From an uncultured Porphyromonadaceae bacterium (GTDB lineage Bacteria > Bacteroidota > Bacteroidia > Bacteroidales > Muribaculaceae): 11,335 nucleotides of DNA. Under the pieces are notes generated by a model. The model did no database searches. It saw nothing but the letters and a program-made list of their open reading frames with translations, and was not told where the DNA came from. Each line of letters begins with the position of its first letter. The first letter of the stretch is position 1. The stretch is taken from NCBI GenBank assembly GCA_947174735.1, contig CAMWKC010000049.1, forward strand, positions 1-11,335, in the 5' to 3' direction. This document shows, one piece after another, positions 1 to 7,411 of the stretch. The position numbers and the translations under genes are program-made.

Positions 1-835
1 AGGCATTCTCAAAGTCATTAATCCAGGCCGTTGTGTCAGGATATACATTGACTATGTATGTATTGAGAAAGTCATAATCACCGGTGAGAGGACGTGTTAC
101 TGTTTCGCGTACTATCATGCCTTCATCGTCAAAGTAAGCTGTATCTTTCGAGATGGTAGGTAAATCTGTAGGTACCGGTTTATCGGTGTTATACTCACGA
201 CGTGTAGGGTCAAGACGGTTTTTACGCTTGGCTGCTTCTGTGTGGTTGAAGATTTCGTAGCGATAGTTAAGCTGTGTGGGGTCGAGCTCACGACGTCCGG
301 TAATAGGATTGGTACGGTAGACACTCTCTATGGCACGCTGCTCGTCTTCGTTGGCATTTCTCCAGGGTATGGCTTTATTCCAGTTGAGGTAAGGGGTAAT
401 AGGATTACCTTCTTTGTCCTCTTCGATTTTGAAAGCCTCGTTGCCGCCGAATGCCGGATCGGCCAGACGCTCACGTATTATAGAGTCGCGTACCCAGAAT
501 ACAAACTGTTTGTATTTTGAATTGGTGACTTCAGTTTCGTCCATCCAGAAGGCATCGACCGACACACCACGGGCATCGCCTTTGATACCCCATGTCGAAT
601 CGTCGGCCGCCGGACCCATTGCGTATGCTCCGCGGTCTACAAGTACCATGCCGTATGGTGTCGGTTCGGCCCAGGAACTACCGCCAACGCCGGTTACTTC
701 ACCGCCGGCACCATTGCCGCGTGACGACATGCACGAAGTCAGTACCGACGAAAAAACAAGACACAGACCTATGGCGGTCAGGGTCTGCGCTATGGTGCGT
801 GTGTGCTTGTGATATGCTTTAGCTATATTCATCAT
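1..835 (-). CDS. porK: Type IX secretion lipoprotein PorK/GldK, N-terminal part (runs off the left edge)
   Basis: The minus-strand frame stays open from a tandem ATG-ATG (835 and 832) to base 1, about 278 codons. Counting from the second ATG, the N-terminus is a lipoprotein signal ending in LTSC with the lipidated Cys at residue 34. A SUMF1/formylglycine-generating-enzyme-like fold follows, seen in the segment FWMDETEVTNSKYKQFVFWV and, near the edge, YPDTTAWINDF, which resembles the family's YPDTTCWVRDF. In Porphyromonas gingivalis PorK forms a periplasmic ring with PorN attached to the outer membrane. Members are near 450-500 residues, so about 40% lies outside the window. It starts 13 bases after porP, matching the known porP-porK order; porL/gldL would be expected next, beyond the edge. 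The call is strong for the family; choosing PorK over the paralogous GldJ rests on length pattern and the porP neighbour. Confidence 0.87.
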   Translation of the reverse strand, partial: MMNIAKAYHKHTRTIAQTLTAIGLCLVFSSVLTSCMSSRGNGAGGEVTGVGGSSWAEPTPYGMVLVDRGAYAMGPAADDSTWGIKGDARGVSVDAFWMDETEVTNSKYKQFVFWVRDSIIRERLADPAFGGNEAFKIEEDKEGNPITPYLNWNKAIPWRNANEDEQRAIESVYRTNPITGRRELDPTQLNYRYEIFNHTEAAKRKNRLDPTRREYNTDKPVPTDLPTISKDTAYFDDEGMIVRETVTRPLTGDYDFLNTYIVNVYPDTTAWINDFENA

Positions 836-848
836 TGTCTCTTTAACG

Positions 849-1874
849 TTACATGATTCTTATGGAACGCTGGCGGTTTCGGTTCTTACCCGAGAAGTCG
901 AGTTTGAGCTGATAGCCGGCTACTATTTCGTGGCTTCCCGACGATGCCTTGGCTATGGCAGACAGAGGATAGTCGTAGGCATAACCTAAGAAGAAGTTCT
1001 TAAACTCAGCGCCAATCATGACGCTGACCGCCTCGTTGAGCCGGTAACCCGCGCCGAAGGTTATAAACTTATTATAAGTGGCCCGCAGTGTCACCTCCGG
1101 TGTGAAGGTATTGAGGTCTGTCTTGACCAGCACTGAGGGCTGCAATGTAAATAACGTGTTGTTTAGCTCTATATTGCTACCGGCAGTCAAATAAAGCATA
1201 CGGGACACTTCAGTTTCGTATTCCTGTGAGTCGTTAGCTGCCGATCCTTCGAGACTCATCTGAACTACAGGATTGAGAAGATGCAGTCCTGATACACCTA
1301 CCCAGAACAGACGGTGTGTATAATAGAGACCTGCCGATAAGTCGAAGGAGTTACCTGCAAGGTCCTTATTCGGTATGGCTGTGTCGCTGCCGTTGTGATA
1401 GTCATCATCATCCGGAATGTAGACTTCGGAACCTTCGAATTTAGTGGTAAGATAACCGCCCTGCACTCCTATAGCCAGTCTACCTCCGAAGAGTTTGAAA
1501 TTATATGATAACTGGGCATTAAGAATTATATTCTTAAACAGACCAAGTGTCTCCTGCATGAAGTTAACTCCGGCTCCGAAACGTTTGGGGCCGATACGGA
1601 AAGGACTGTCTACCACAGCCATGAAACTCTGCGGAGCGTTTTCGATACCGACCCATTGCAACTTCGCTCCGCCTCGTATGCGTATCCAGTCAGTCGACCC
1701 TGCTACAGCAGGATTATAATAAGCCGGTACAGCCCAGTACTGAGTGAACTGAGCGTCGGTCTGTGCCTGGGCTTCCGACGGCAGCAACATGCCGAGAACC
1801 GTGCAGAGGGCACACAGTACAAGATTAAAAGTCTTGTGACCGATAGACTTTGGAGTAAGAAGATTCGGGCTCAT
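849..1874 (-). CDS. porP: Type IX secretion outer membrane protein, PorP/SprF family
   Basis: A 341-residue protein with a long signal peptide (hydrophobic about 15-32, likely cleavage after AQA at 37). The mature start QTDAQFTQYW followed by YYNPAVAGS (52-60) is the signature of PorP/SprF proteins. The rest alternates in the manner of an outer membrane beta-barrel, with runs such as FGAGVNFM, LAIGVQGGYL, FITFGAGYRL and FFLGYAYDYPL. The tail is basic (KNRNRQRSIRIM), also seen in the family. PorP proteins work in type IX secretion, either as a core part coupled to PorK or as a surface anchor for secreted proteins. Lying directly before porK, this looks like the core copy. Its ATG overlaps the porT stop codon (ATGA), which fixes the start and suggests translational coupling. 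Confidence 0.92.
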   Translation of the reverse strand: MSPNLLTPKSIGHKTFNLVLCALCTVLGMLLPSEAQAQTDAQFTQYWAVPAYYNPAVAGSTDWIRIRGGAKLQWVGIENAPQSFMAVVDSPFRIGPKRFGAGVNFMQETLGLFKNIILNAQLSYNFKLFGGRLAIGVQGGYLTTKFEGSEVYIPDDDDYHNGSDTAIPNKDLAGNSFDLSAGLYYTHRLFWVGVSGLHLLNPVVQMSLEGSAANDSQEYETEVSRMLYLTAGSNIELNNTLFTLQPSVLVKTDLNTFTPEVTLRATYNKFITFGAGYRLNEAVSVMIGAEFKNFFLGYAYDYPLSAIAKASSGSHEIVAGYQLKLDFSGKNRNRQRSIRIM

Positions 1875-2620
1875 TCGAAATAGAAATTGATAACCACCAT
1901 ATTACTCTTTATCTTTTTGAGCGACTGAGTGATTTTGAAAGTCTCGGGGTCATCGACCAGATCAGGACGGTCATGGCGTAACACGTCAGTCAGGCCGAAA
2001 CAAAACTTAATTTCTGGTATGAGCTTGAAAAAGGGGAGGTAAAAGTCACAGCCCAGGCCCAGTGTGAGATAAAAATCTGAAGTATTCATCCACAGAAATT
2101 CTGAGCGTTTCTTACTGACATCAAAACTACCCATCACTCCTGTCGTTATAAACGGTCGTGTGTTGTTGAAACGTGCTCCTGAAATCTTCAGATCAAGCGG
2201 TACAACTACATACGCGCTCTTTATGTCCTGTGCTTGGCGTAAGTCGCTTTTGAGATCGCGCATCAGAACGTTTTTGCTACCGAAATACATACCTGGTGTC
2301 AGACGCAGGTTGAAGTAGGAGCCGAGTCGCAGGTCCGCTAATACGTTGACGCAAAAGCCCGGTGCGAAGTCCGGGACTTCTGTTACCCATTGCTGTCCGT
2401 CGGGGGTGACGTACCCGTTGTGGGTGAATGAAAGGTCCTGTACGTGTGTGCCTACTGAAAAGCCTAAGTGCCATAGCTTATGGTCAGCATAAGGTCGATT
2501 GAGCAACTTGTCGCCCGGACGACCTAAAGCAGCCGGCACATACAGGCACAGCAATAGGGCGGCGAGCATAAGTGCCCGTCCTGATGTCCGGATGGTATGT
2601 AACGGCCTAAATCGTTTCAT
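1871..2620 (-). CDS. porT: Type IX secretion outer membrane protein PorT (SprT)
   Basis: A 249-residue protein with a signal peptide (basic start MKRFRPLHTIR, hydrophobic about 15-31, cleavage probably after residue 33). Family-typical segments follow: NRPYADHKLWHLGFSVGTHVQD (41-62), FNLRLTPGMYFG (103-114), PLDLKISGARFNNTRPF (141-157) and CDFYLPFFKLIPEIKFCFGL (191-210). These match what I know of PorT, an eight-stranded outer membrane barrel needed for secretion of gingipains in P. gingivalis. It is the first gene of the minus-strand group and overlaps porP by 4 bases. The 5' flank is shared with the divergent dgt gene. I see only a weak promoter candidate for it (TAAGTTTA near 2706-2713 on the minus strand, with no TTG at the right distance). 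Confidence 0.88.
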   Translation of the reverse strand: MKRFRPLHTIRTSGRALMLAALLLCLYVPAALGRPGDKLLNRPYADHKLWHLGFSVGTHVQDLSFTHNGYVTPDGQQWVTEVPDFAPGFCVNVLADLRLGSYFNLRLTPGMYFGSKNVLMRDLKSDLRQAQDIKSAYVVVPLDLKISGARFNNTRPFITTGVMGSFDVSKKRSEFLWMNTSDFYLTLGLGCDFYLPFFKLIPEIKFCFGLTDVLRHDRPDLVDDPETFKITQSLKKIKSNMVVINFYFE

Positions 2621-2747
2621 TGTAACTTAAACGCACAGCAGTCATTAATTATTGCCTACGCATTGTTGTTACAGTACGTTAGAGAAGGATATGTAAGGTT
2701 AAATAAACTTAATATACGATTACTACCTTTTTGTATTGCTTCTGCTC

Positions 2748-2778
2748 TTGGCTGAACCGTTGCTAATGTGTATTTTTG
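2748..2778 (+). promoter_or_regulatory. Bacteroidota-type sigma promoter for the dgt operon
   Basis: TTG at 2748-2750, then 20 bases, then TATTTTTG at 2771-2778, a full match to the -7 consensus TAnnTTTG with the usual 19-21 base spacer. Transcription should start a few bases after 2778, giving a leader of about 50 to 80 bases ahead of dgt. This also argues against the in-frame ATG at 2776 as the dgt start. Confidence 0.7.
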
Positions 2779-2832
2779 CAGTGTCAACTTTCATCTCTTC
2801 TCATAACTCTGTATACTCCTCATCATACATTT

Positions 2833-4176
2833 ATGCAATACCAGACTACTCCGGTTGTCTCTATGAGCTGGGAGCGCCTTATATCAGACAAGCGCCTCGG
2901 CATGGAGGAATGTCACAATTCGCGTCCTCATATACGAAGTGACTTTAGACGCGATTATGACAGACTTATCTTTTCGAGTCCTTTCCGGCGGCTGCAGAAT
3001 AAGACACAGGTCTTTCCGCTGCCGGGCAGCATCTTTGTGCATAACCGCCTTACCCATAGTCTGGAGGTGTCGTCGGTAGGGCGTTCTATGGCTAATGAGG
3101 CCGCTCTGCTGCTTGATGTCCCGGGCGGTGCCGGTGAGGCGTTGCGTCATATAGGTGATATTGTAGCTACTGCCTGTCTTAGTCATGACCTTGGTAATCC
3201 TCCGTTCGGTCATAGCGGTGAGAAGACAATAGCGACATTTTTTACTGAAGGTCCCGGTCTGGCTCTGCGTACACAGCTCAGTGTACAACAGTGGGCGGAC
3301 GTTACTAATTTCGAAGGAAATGCCAATTCATTCCGTCTGCTTACCCATCAGTTTCAGGGGCGCCGTGAGGGTGGTCTGGCTATGACGTACAGTACTCTTG
3401 CCGCTACTGTCAAGTATCCTTATCCTTCTACTTTGGCCGGTGAGAAAGGTAAGTTCGGTTTCTTCGCAAGCGAGGAAGCAACTTACCGCAAAGTAGCTGC
3501 TGAACTCGGTATAGGACAGCATGCTGACGGTAGCTGGTGGCGTCATCCTTTAGTGTATCTGATGGAAGCTGCTGATGATATATGTTATCAGATAATGGAT
3601 ATCGAAGATGCTCACCGTCTGAGAATATTGCCTACTTCGCAGGTCAGAAGTCTTTTCCTCGGATTTTTCAGACCTGACGAACAGGCACGCATGGAGCGTG
3701 CGATGCTTCATCTTACCGATCCTAACGAACAGGTAGGTTATCTGCGTTCCAATGTCATAGGTGCTTTGGTAAGCGGGTGTGCTGCTGTGTTTGCTGATAA
3801 TCAGGACGAGATATTACGTGGCGCTTTCAAAAATTCGCTTATCGACAATCTTCCCTCTCTGCTTGCCGATGCTTACCGTGAGTGTTCGGATATAGCTTAC
3901 CGGATTATATATGTAGCTCCGGAGGTAGTCGATGTGGAGATAGCTGGCAATCGTATTATCAACTATCTGATGAGTAATCTTGTCGAAGCTGTTATGCATC
4001 CGGAGCGTAATTTCTCACGTCTGCTGTTATCACAGGTGCCGCGGCAGTACGATATGACCGGGCCTGATACATACAGTCGTCTGCAAGGTGTTCTTGACCA
4101 TATTTCGGGCATGACAGATGTATATGCCCTTGATTTATTTCGTAAACTCAACGGTCACAGTCTGCCTGCTGTATGA
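2833..4176 (+). CDS. dgt: Deoxyguanosinetriphosphate triphosphohydrolase (dNTPase), HD superfamily
   Basis: Hydrolyses dNTPs to the deoxynucleoside and triphosphate, in the cytoplasm, helping set the dNTP pool. Numbering from the ATG at 2863, the N-terminus MSWERLISDKRLGMEE matches the family's usual beginning. Metal-binding residues are visible: H65 in LTHSLEVS, the HD pair H108-D109 in CLSHDLGNPPFGHSGE, and an Asp in LMEAADDICYQIMD. The conserved block FRRLQNKTQVFPLPGSIFVH is also present. Length is 437 residues from 2863 or 447 from 2833, normal for the shorter bacterial dNTPases. The longest frame opens at 2776, inside the promoter, so that start is unlikely. I give 2833, but 2863 agrees better with homologues. 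It is the first gene of a plus-strand group with the TPM gene 22 bases downstream. Confidence 0.93.
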   Translation: MQYQTTPVVSMSWERLISDKRLGMEECHNSRPHIRSDFRRDYDRLIFSSPFRRLQNKTQVFPLPGSIFVHNRLTHSLEVSSVGRSMANEAALLLDVPGGAGEALRHIGDIVATACLSHDLGNPPFGHSGEKTIATFFTEGPGLALRTQLSVQQWADVTNFEGNANSFRLLTHQFQGRREGGLAMTYSTLAATVKYPYPSTLAGEKGKFGFFASEEATYRKVAAELGIGQHADGSWWRHPLVYLMEAADDICYQIMDIEDAHRLRILPTSQVRSLFLGFFRPDEQARMERAMLHLTDPNEQVGYLRSNVIGALVSGCAAVFADNQDEILRGAFKNSLIDNLPSLLADAYRECSDIAYRIIYVAPEVVDVEIAGNRIINYLMSNLVEAVMHPERNFSRLLLSQVPRQYDMTGPDTYSRLQGVLDHISGMTDVYALDLFRKLNGHSLPAV

Positions 4177-4198
4177 CCGCGAAATTCTAACTGTCCTT

Positions 4199-5530
4199 AT
4201 GATTACAGTATTTTCTACGCGTTCTCCGCAATCTCGATGTCTGCGTCTTATTATGCTGTCATTATTTATACTGACATGCTTCTGTGTTTCTGCCCGTGTC
4301 TACAGACCTTCGGATATGCCCAATCCTAATGTTGCTGACCGTACTGCATACATATCTGATCCGGGTAATATGATGGGGGCGCGTGCTAAGGCACGTGTCA
4401 ACAGTCGTCTTAATAATCTGCGTGATTCTACAACGACTGAAGTAGCCGTGGCTATAGTTCCCGATATGGGTGAGACGGATATAGAATCTTTTACCAACAG
4501 ACTGTTTAAGGAATGGGGTGTCGGTAAAAGTGACCGTGACAACGGTGTGCTGCTGGTCATAGCTCCCGAACAGCGTAAGGTTCGTATCGAGACAGGTTAC
4601 GGTACCGAAGGAGTACTGACCGATGTGGCTTGTCGGCGTATAATAGACCGTTATGTCATACCGGCTATGCGTGAGGGTGATCTTGATAGTGCTATTGAAG
4701 GTGCCACAGGTGCCATAGCCTCTGCACTTAGTGACCCTGATGTAGCTGAAGAGCTGCGTAGTGCTTCGGGTAACAGTAGACTTAGCGAGGAGGCGCCTGT
4801 ATCATCAGACGATATAATGAGTGTTATAATATCGCTTGTTATAATTATGGCTGTTGTTACTGCTGTATGGTTTGTTTGTGCTCTTATAAAGTCACGACGT
4901 AACAGAAATACATATAGCCGTGCTCAGTTCTGGCGTCGTCAGGAGGGCATATTATGGATAGGGGCTGCTTTATCAGGAGGTATAGGTGTGGTATTTGCTT
5001 TGCTGGCTCGCTGGCTGTACCGTCGTAACCGTAACAGAGTTCTAAAGTGTGACCGTTGCGGCACCCGTATGGAAAAGCTTGGCGAGGAGGAGGACAACGC
5101 ATGGCTTACTCCGGCACAGGACCTTGAGGAACGTCTGAATACGGTTGATTACGATGTATGGCACTGTATGAAATGTGGTAATGTAGAGCGTTTTCCTTAC
5201 CGTATTAAACAGATTAAATATCAGGAATGTCCCTCATGTCACACCGTGGCCATGAGAATGAAATATGACAAACCGGTTGTACCGGCTACTACGCAACAGG
5301 AAGGTGTGGGCGAGCGTGTCTATGAGTGCGAGTACTGCCATCATCAGAAGCGTGACCGTTATACCATACCTCGTAAACCTGATCCGGTAGAAACTGCTGT
5401 TACTATAGGTAGTATATTAGGGGCTGCACGACATCGTGGAGGCGGCGGAGGCTTTGGCGGAGGCGGTTTCGGTGGTGGAGGCTTCGGCGGCGGTGCCAGT
5501 GGTGGTGGCGGTGCCAGCGGTGGCTGGTGA
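4199..5530 (+). CDS. TPM-domain (YgcG-like) membrane protein with two zinc-ribbon pairs and a Gly-rich tail
   Basis: A 443-residue protein. A signal sequence (hydrophobic 17-32, cleavage perhaps after VSA at 32) is followed by a TPM domain (about 36-180: YISDPGNMM, NRLFKEWGVG, RDNGVLLVIAPEQRKVRIE, GYGTEGVLTD). TPM domains occur in YgcG, Psb32/TLP18.3 and related proteins, some tied to photosystem or respiratory repair, but the bacterial role is unsettled. Two hydrophobic spans follow (about 206-230 and 250-274) separated by a very basic loop. Then come four CxxC knuckles (C284/C287, C323/C326, C344/C347, C377/C380), probably two zinc ribbons, and a tail of Gly with Phe, ending GASGGW. Such tails are common in TPM proteins. 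The start is uncertain: ATG 4199 gives a basic n-region; ATG 4253 gives a shorter signal. An upstream in-frame ATG at 4118 lies inside dgt and is less likely. Confidence 0.85.
   Translation: MITVFSTRSPQSRCLRLIMLSLFILTCFCVSARVYRPSDMPNPNVADRTAYISDPGNMMGARAKARVNSRLNNLRDSTTTEVAVAIVPDMGETDIESFTNRLFKEWGVGKSDRDNGVLLVIAPEQRKVRIETGYGTEGVLTDVACRRIIDRYVIPAMREGDLDSAIEGATGAIASALSDPDVAEELRSASGNSRLSEEAPVSSDDIMSVIISLVIIMAVVTAVWFVCALIKSRRNRNTYSRAQFWRRQEGILWIGAALSGGIGVVFALLARWLYRRNRNRVLKCDRCGTRMEKLGEEEDNAWLTPAQDLEERLNTVDYDVWHCMKCGNVERFPYRIKQIKYQECPSCHTVAMRMKYDKPVVPATTQQEGVGERVYECEYCHHQKRDRYTIPRKPDPVETAVTIGSILGAARHRGGGGGFGGGGFGGGGFGGGASGGGGASGGW
5438..5527 (+). repeat. GGN-rich coding repeat encoding the Gly/Phe/Ser tail
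   Basis: Thirty codons that are nearly all GGN, broken by TTT/TTC and GCC-AGY. They form imperfect 15-base units (four to five Gly then Phe) followed by two Gly-Ala-Ser units, ending in Gly-Gly-Trp. This is a low-complexity coding repeat that could vary in unit number by slippage. It also yields a meaningless proline-rich frame on the opposite strand. Confidence 0.8.
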
Positions 5531-5584
5531 GAGGTGACAGACAATGGAATAATAATACAATCACTTGAAAATCATAATGTAAGT

Positions 5585-6421
5585 ATGCGGAATATAAAGA
5601 TGGCCGCTCTGACAGCGGCAGTGCTTACAGGTGCTTTGTTCACATCCTCTTGCTCTGATGGTAATCGGACTCATGAGGGGATGACATTCGAATCATATAG
5701 CTATGACGGTATCGCGTGTCTGAACTCTGACAGTGCTTATACCGGTGAGGCCCCTATCTATCTGAGGGCTACCGGTCGCGGTGTGATACCGGTGAGTATA
5801 GGCGAAGCGGATATAACAGTCTTACGTGACAGTCTACAGGTTATAGCCGGTGTTGATCTGTCGCAGAAAGGTACGGTACTCCTTCGGCGTACTTCGGAGT
5901 ATTCGCCGGTTGAGGTAGTCGATACACTAAACATTGAGACTGATAGTTTTGAGGAGAATGAGCTGTCTATAGTGCTTATGACACCGCGTGTGATTGTATG
6001 GCGAAGTTTCTCAGCCGGTTATACAGCCGGTGCGGCTCACGGACGTTACAGTACTACTTATCTGAATTACTCCATAGATGATAATCGTATATTAGGTATC
6101 TATGATCTCTTACGTCCGAATATGGAAGCAGAACTGGAAGAACTTGTACGTGGGCAGCTTAAAGATAACCGTAGTCTGTTAGTACCTGTTGACCAGATAC
6201 CGTTGCCTGCAAATTTTGAAGTTACCGCGGATGGTCTTAATTTTGTCTACGGTATTTATGAAATTGCTCCGTATGCGGCGGGCGAAATTGTAGTGAATCT
6301 TGATTATTATGCTTTGTCTGATCTGCTTTTGCCGGAAATGCTGGAGGTCCTTACTGGCCGTGATGAGAAAGGCGATGCCACACGTCCTAAACCTGCAACC
6401 ACACCTATGAACGGCAAGTAA
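5585..6421 (+). CDS. DUF3298/RsiV-like lipoprotein
   Basis: A 278-residue lipoprotein. The ATG at 5585 gives a clean lipoprotein signal (MRNIKM, hydrophobic 7-19, lipobox TSSC with Cys at 23); the upstream in-frame ATG at 5534 would add 17 polar residues. The C-terminal half has features of the DUF3298 (RsiV C-terminal) family: AGYTAGAAHGRYSTTYLNYS (144-163), a following GIYDLL segment, and DGLNFVYGIYEIAPYAAGE (216-234). The N-terminal half resembles the partner domain often found before it. In RsiV this domain is the extracytoplasmic sensor of an anti-sigma factor that recognises lysozyme. No sigma factor or transmembrane anti-sigma segment is present here, so only an envelope or glycan-binding role can be suggested. 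It follows the TPM gene by 54 bases on the same strand and ends 3 bases from a convergent gene. Confidence 0.78.
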   Translation: MRNIKMAALTAAVLTGALFTSSCSDGNRTHEGMTFESYSYDGIACLNSDSAYTGEAPIYLRATGRGVIPVSIGEADITVLRDSLQVIAGVDLSQKGTVLLRRTSEYSPVEVVDTLNIETDSFEENELSIVLMTPRVIVWRSFSAGYTAGAAHGRYSTTYLNYSIDDNRILGIYDLLRPNMEAELEELVRGQLKDNRSLLVPVDQIPLPANFEVTADGLNFVYGIYEIAPYAAGEIVVNLDYYALSDLLLPEMLEVLTGRDEKGDATRPKPATTPMNGK

Positions 6422-6424
6422 GAC

Positions 6425-7411
6425 TCAGCGTTGTATGGTGCAGCGCTGCAAGCGTATACGACTTGACTGATAAGGAAACTGAAGACTTAATGTGGCATCG
6501 GACTCAAATTGTGCCTTAATACCGTGGGTCATAGGAAGTCCTTCTGCATCATACCATGTCACATCATAGATACCGTCGAAAGGGGTACCCGCAAGGTGCC
6601 CCTTTATCATTCCCGGCTGCCAGTAACCGGGGTTAATACGGGCACCGTCTATGTACACAATATTAAAATTGTCGCCCTCGGCTATAAGTGCCAGGCGGTA
6701 GTCACCTCCAATGCGAAGCAGAGCTTCGTCAAATTCACCGTCAAGTATCTGCCAGTATCCTTCACGTCTTTGTAAGGGTTGTCGGAGATATTGTTCAAGT
6801 TCGGTAATGTTGCGTGCTTCGGGCCGTGGAGGTGAAAGAGGCATAAGAAGGATATCGGTAATCAGAGCTCCTTTTGTATTCTGACAATCAAATATTATAT
6901 GTTTAGGTAGAAAATCAGTGGATAACGGCATAGCAAGTCTTTGTTCATAGTCGTTGCATCCACCGCTGACTGTCAGCATGCCGTTATTGTGGGTGACGTT
7001 CCAGGCGTTACCTTCTCCTGAGGTTGATATTGCAGAAATAACCTCGGTGTCGCAAGAGTTTTCGGAATATTTGGTGTTCAGTTTCAGACCTCTCTGTGAG
7101 GAAAATGCATCGGCTATTTCGGCTCCGGCGACATTTATAATGAGCGTGTCTGCACATTCTCCGATGAGTTTTAGCCGCCAGTCTGTATGATTACGGTTAC
7201 GGAACGTAAGGCGAAAACCACCTTTATTAATTATATCGGTTGTAGCCTCGCATGGTCCGTGAGTTGTTTCGAGTCCCCGGACAGTAGCATTTGTGAAACT
7301 GTCATATCCGTAGGCTCCGTTGCCGCGTAAGGCTTTATACGGTATTGCGGCTATAGCTGACTGTACAATAACTGAACATATAACCGCTGTCAGAACGGAG
7401 TATAGAGTCAT
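6425..7411 (-). CDS. Secreted protein of unknown function
   Basis: A 328-residue protein I cannot name. A signal peptide is clear (hydrophobic 3-20, cleavage probably after AIAA, residues 19-22), with no lipobox. The mature part contains six Cys (54, 86, 120, 152, 176, 324). It appears to have two parts: an N-terminal beta-rich region (about 30-195) and, after a Pro-rich link (LSPPRPEAR), a C-terminal region (about 203-325) with EGYWQILDGEFDEALLRIGG, YRLALIAEGDNFNIVYIDGA and FDGIYDVTWYDAEG. The second region resembles a compact beta-sheet module I associate loosely with other Bacteroidales secreted proteins; that is from memory only. Its ATG overlaps the LysE-family stop codon (ATGA), so the two are likely translated together. 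No type IX sorting domain is evident at the C-terminus. Confidence 0.72.
   Translation of the reverse strand: MTLYSVLTAVICSVIVQSAIAAIPYKALRGNGAYGYDSFTNATVRGLETTHGPCEATTDIINKGGFRLTFRNRNHTDWRLKLIGECADTLIINVAGAEIADAFSSQRGLKLNTKYSENSCDTEVISAISTSGEGNAWNVTHNNGMLTVSGGCNDYEQRLAMPLSTDFLPKHIIFDCQNTKGALITDILLMPLSPPRPEARNITELEQYLRQPLQRREGYWQILDGEFDEALLRIGGDYRLALIAEGDNFNIVYIDGARINPGYWQPGMIKGHLAGTPFDGIYDVTWYDAEGLPMTHGIKAQFESDATLSLQFPYQSSRIRLQRCTIQR

Noticed and set aside
242..822. Three overlapping plus-strand frames in the first 0.8 kb
   Set aside because: They lie opposite the porK frame, which is open throughout and shows a lipobox and family motifs; their translations have no recognisable features.
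2700..2720. Possible promoter for porT (TAAGTTTA on the minus strand)
   Set aside because: One mismatch in the -7 box and no TTG at 19-21 bases upstream; too weak to list.
2884..3288. Minus-strand 134-codon frame within dgt
   Set aside because: It is a shadow of a well-supported HD-family gene on the opposite strand.
5359..5544. Minus-strand frame encoding a proline-rich peptide
   Set aside because: It is the exact complement of the GGN repeat coding the Gly-rich tail of the TPM protein, with no signal of its own.
6439..6450. Perfect 12-base palindrome TGCAGCGCTGCA near the convergent junction
   Set aside because: It lies inside the 3' end of the secreted-protein gene, has no loop and no following T run on either strand, so it is not a terminator; probably chance.
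6425..7411. Possible type IX secretion cargo, given the porT/P/K cluster nearby
   Set aside because: The C-terminus lacks a recognisable type A or B sorting domain; a signal peptide alone does not make it a cargo.
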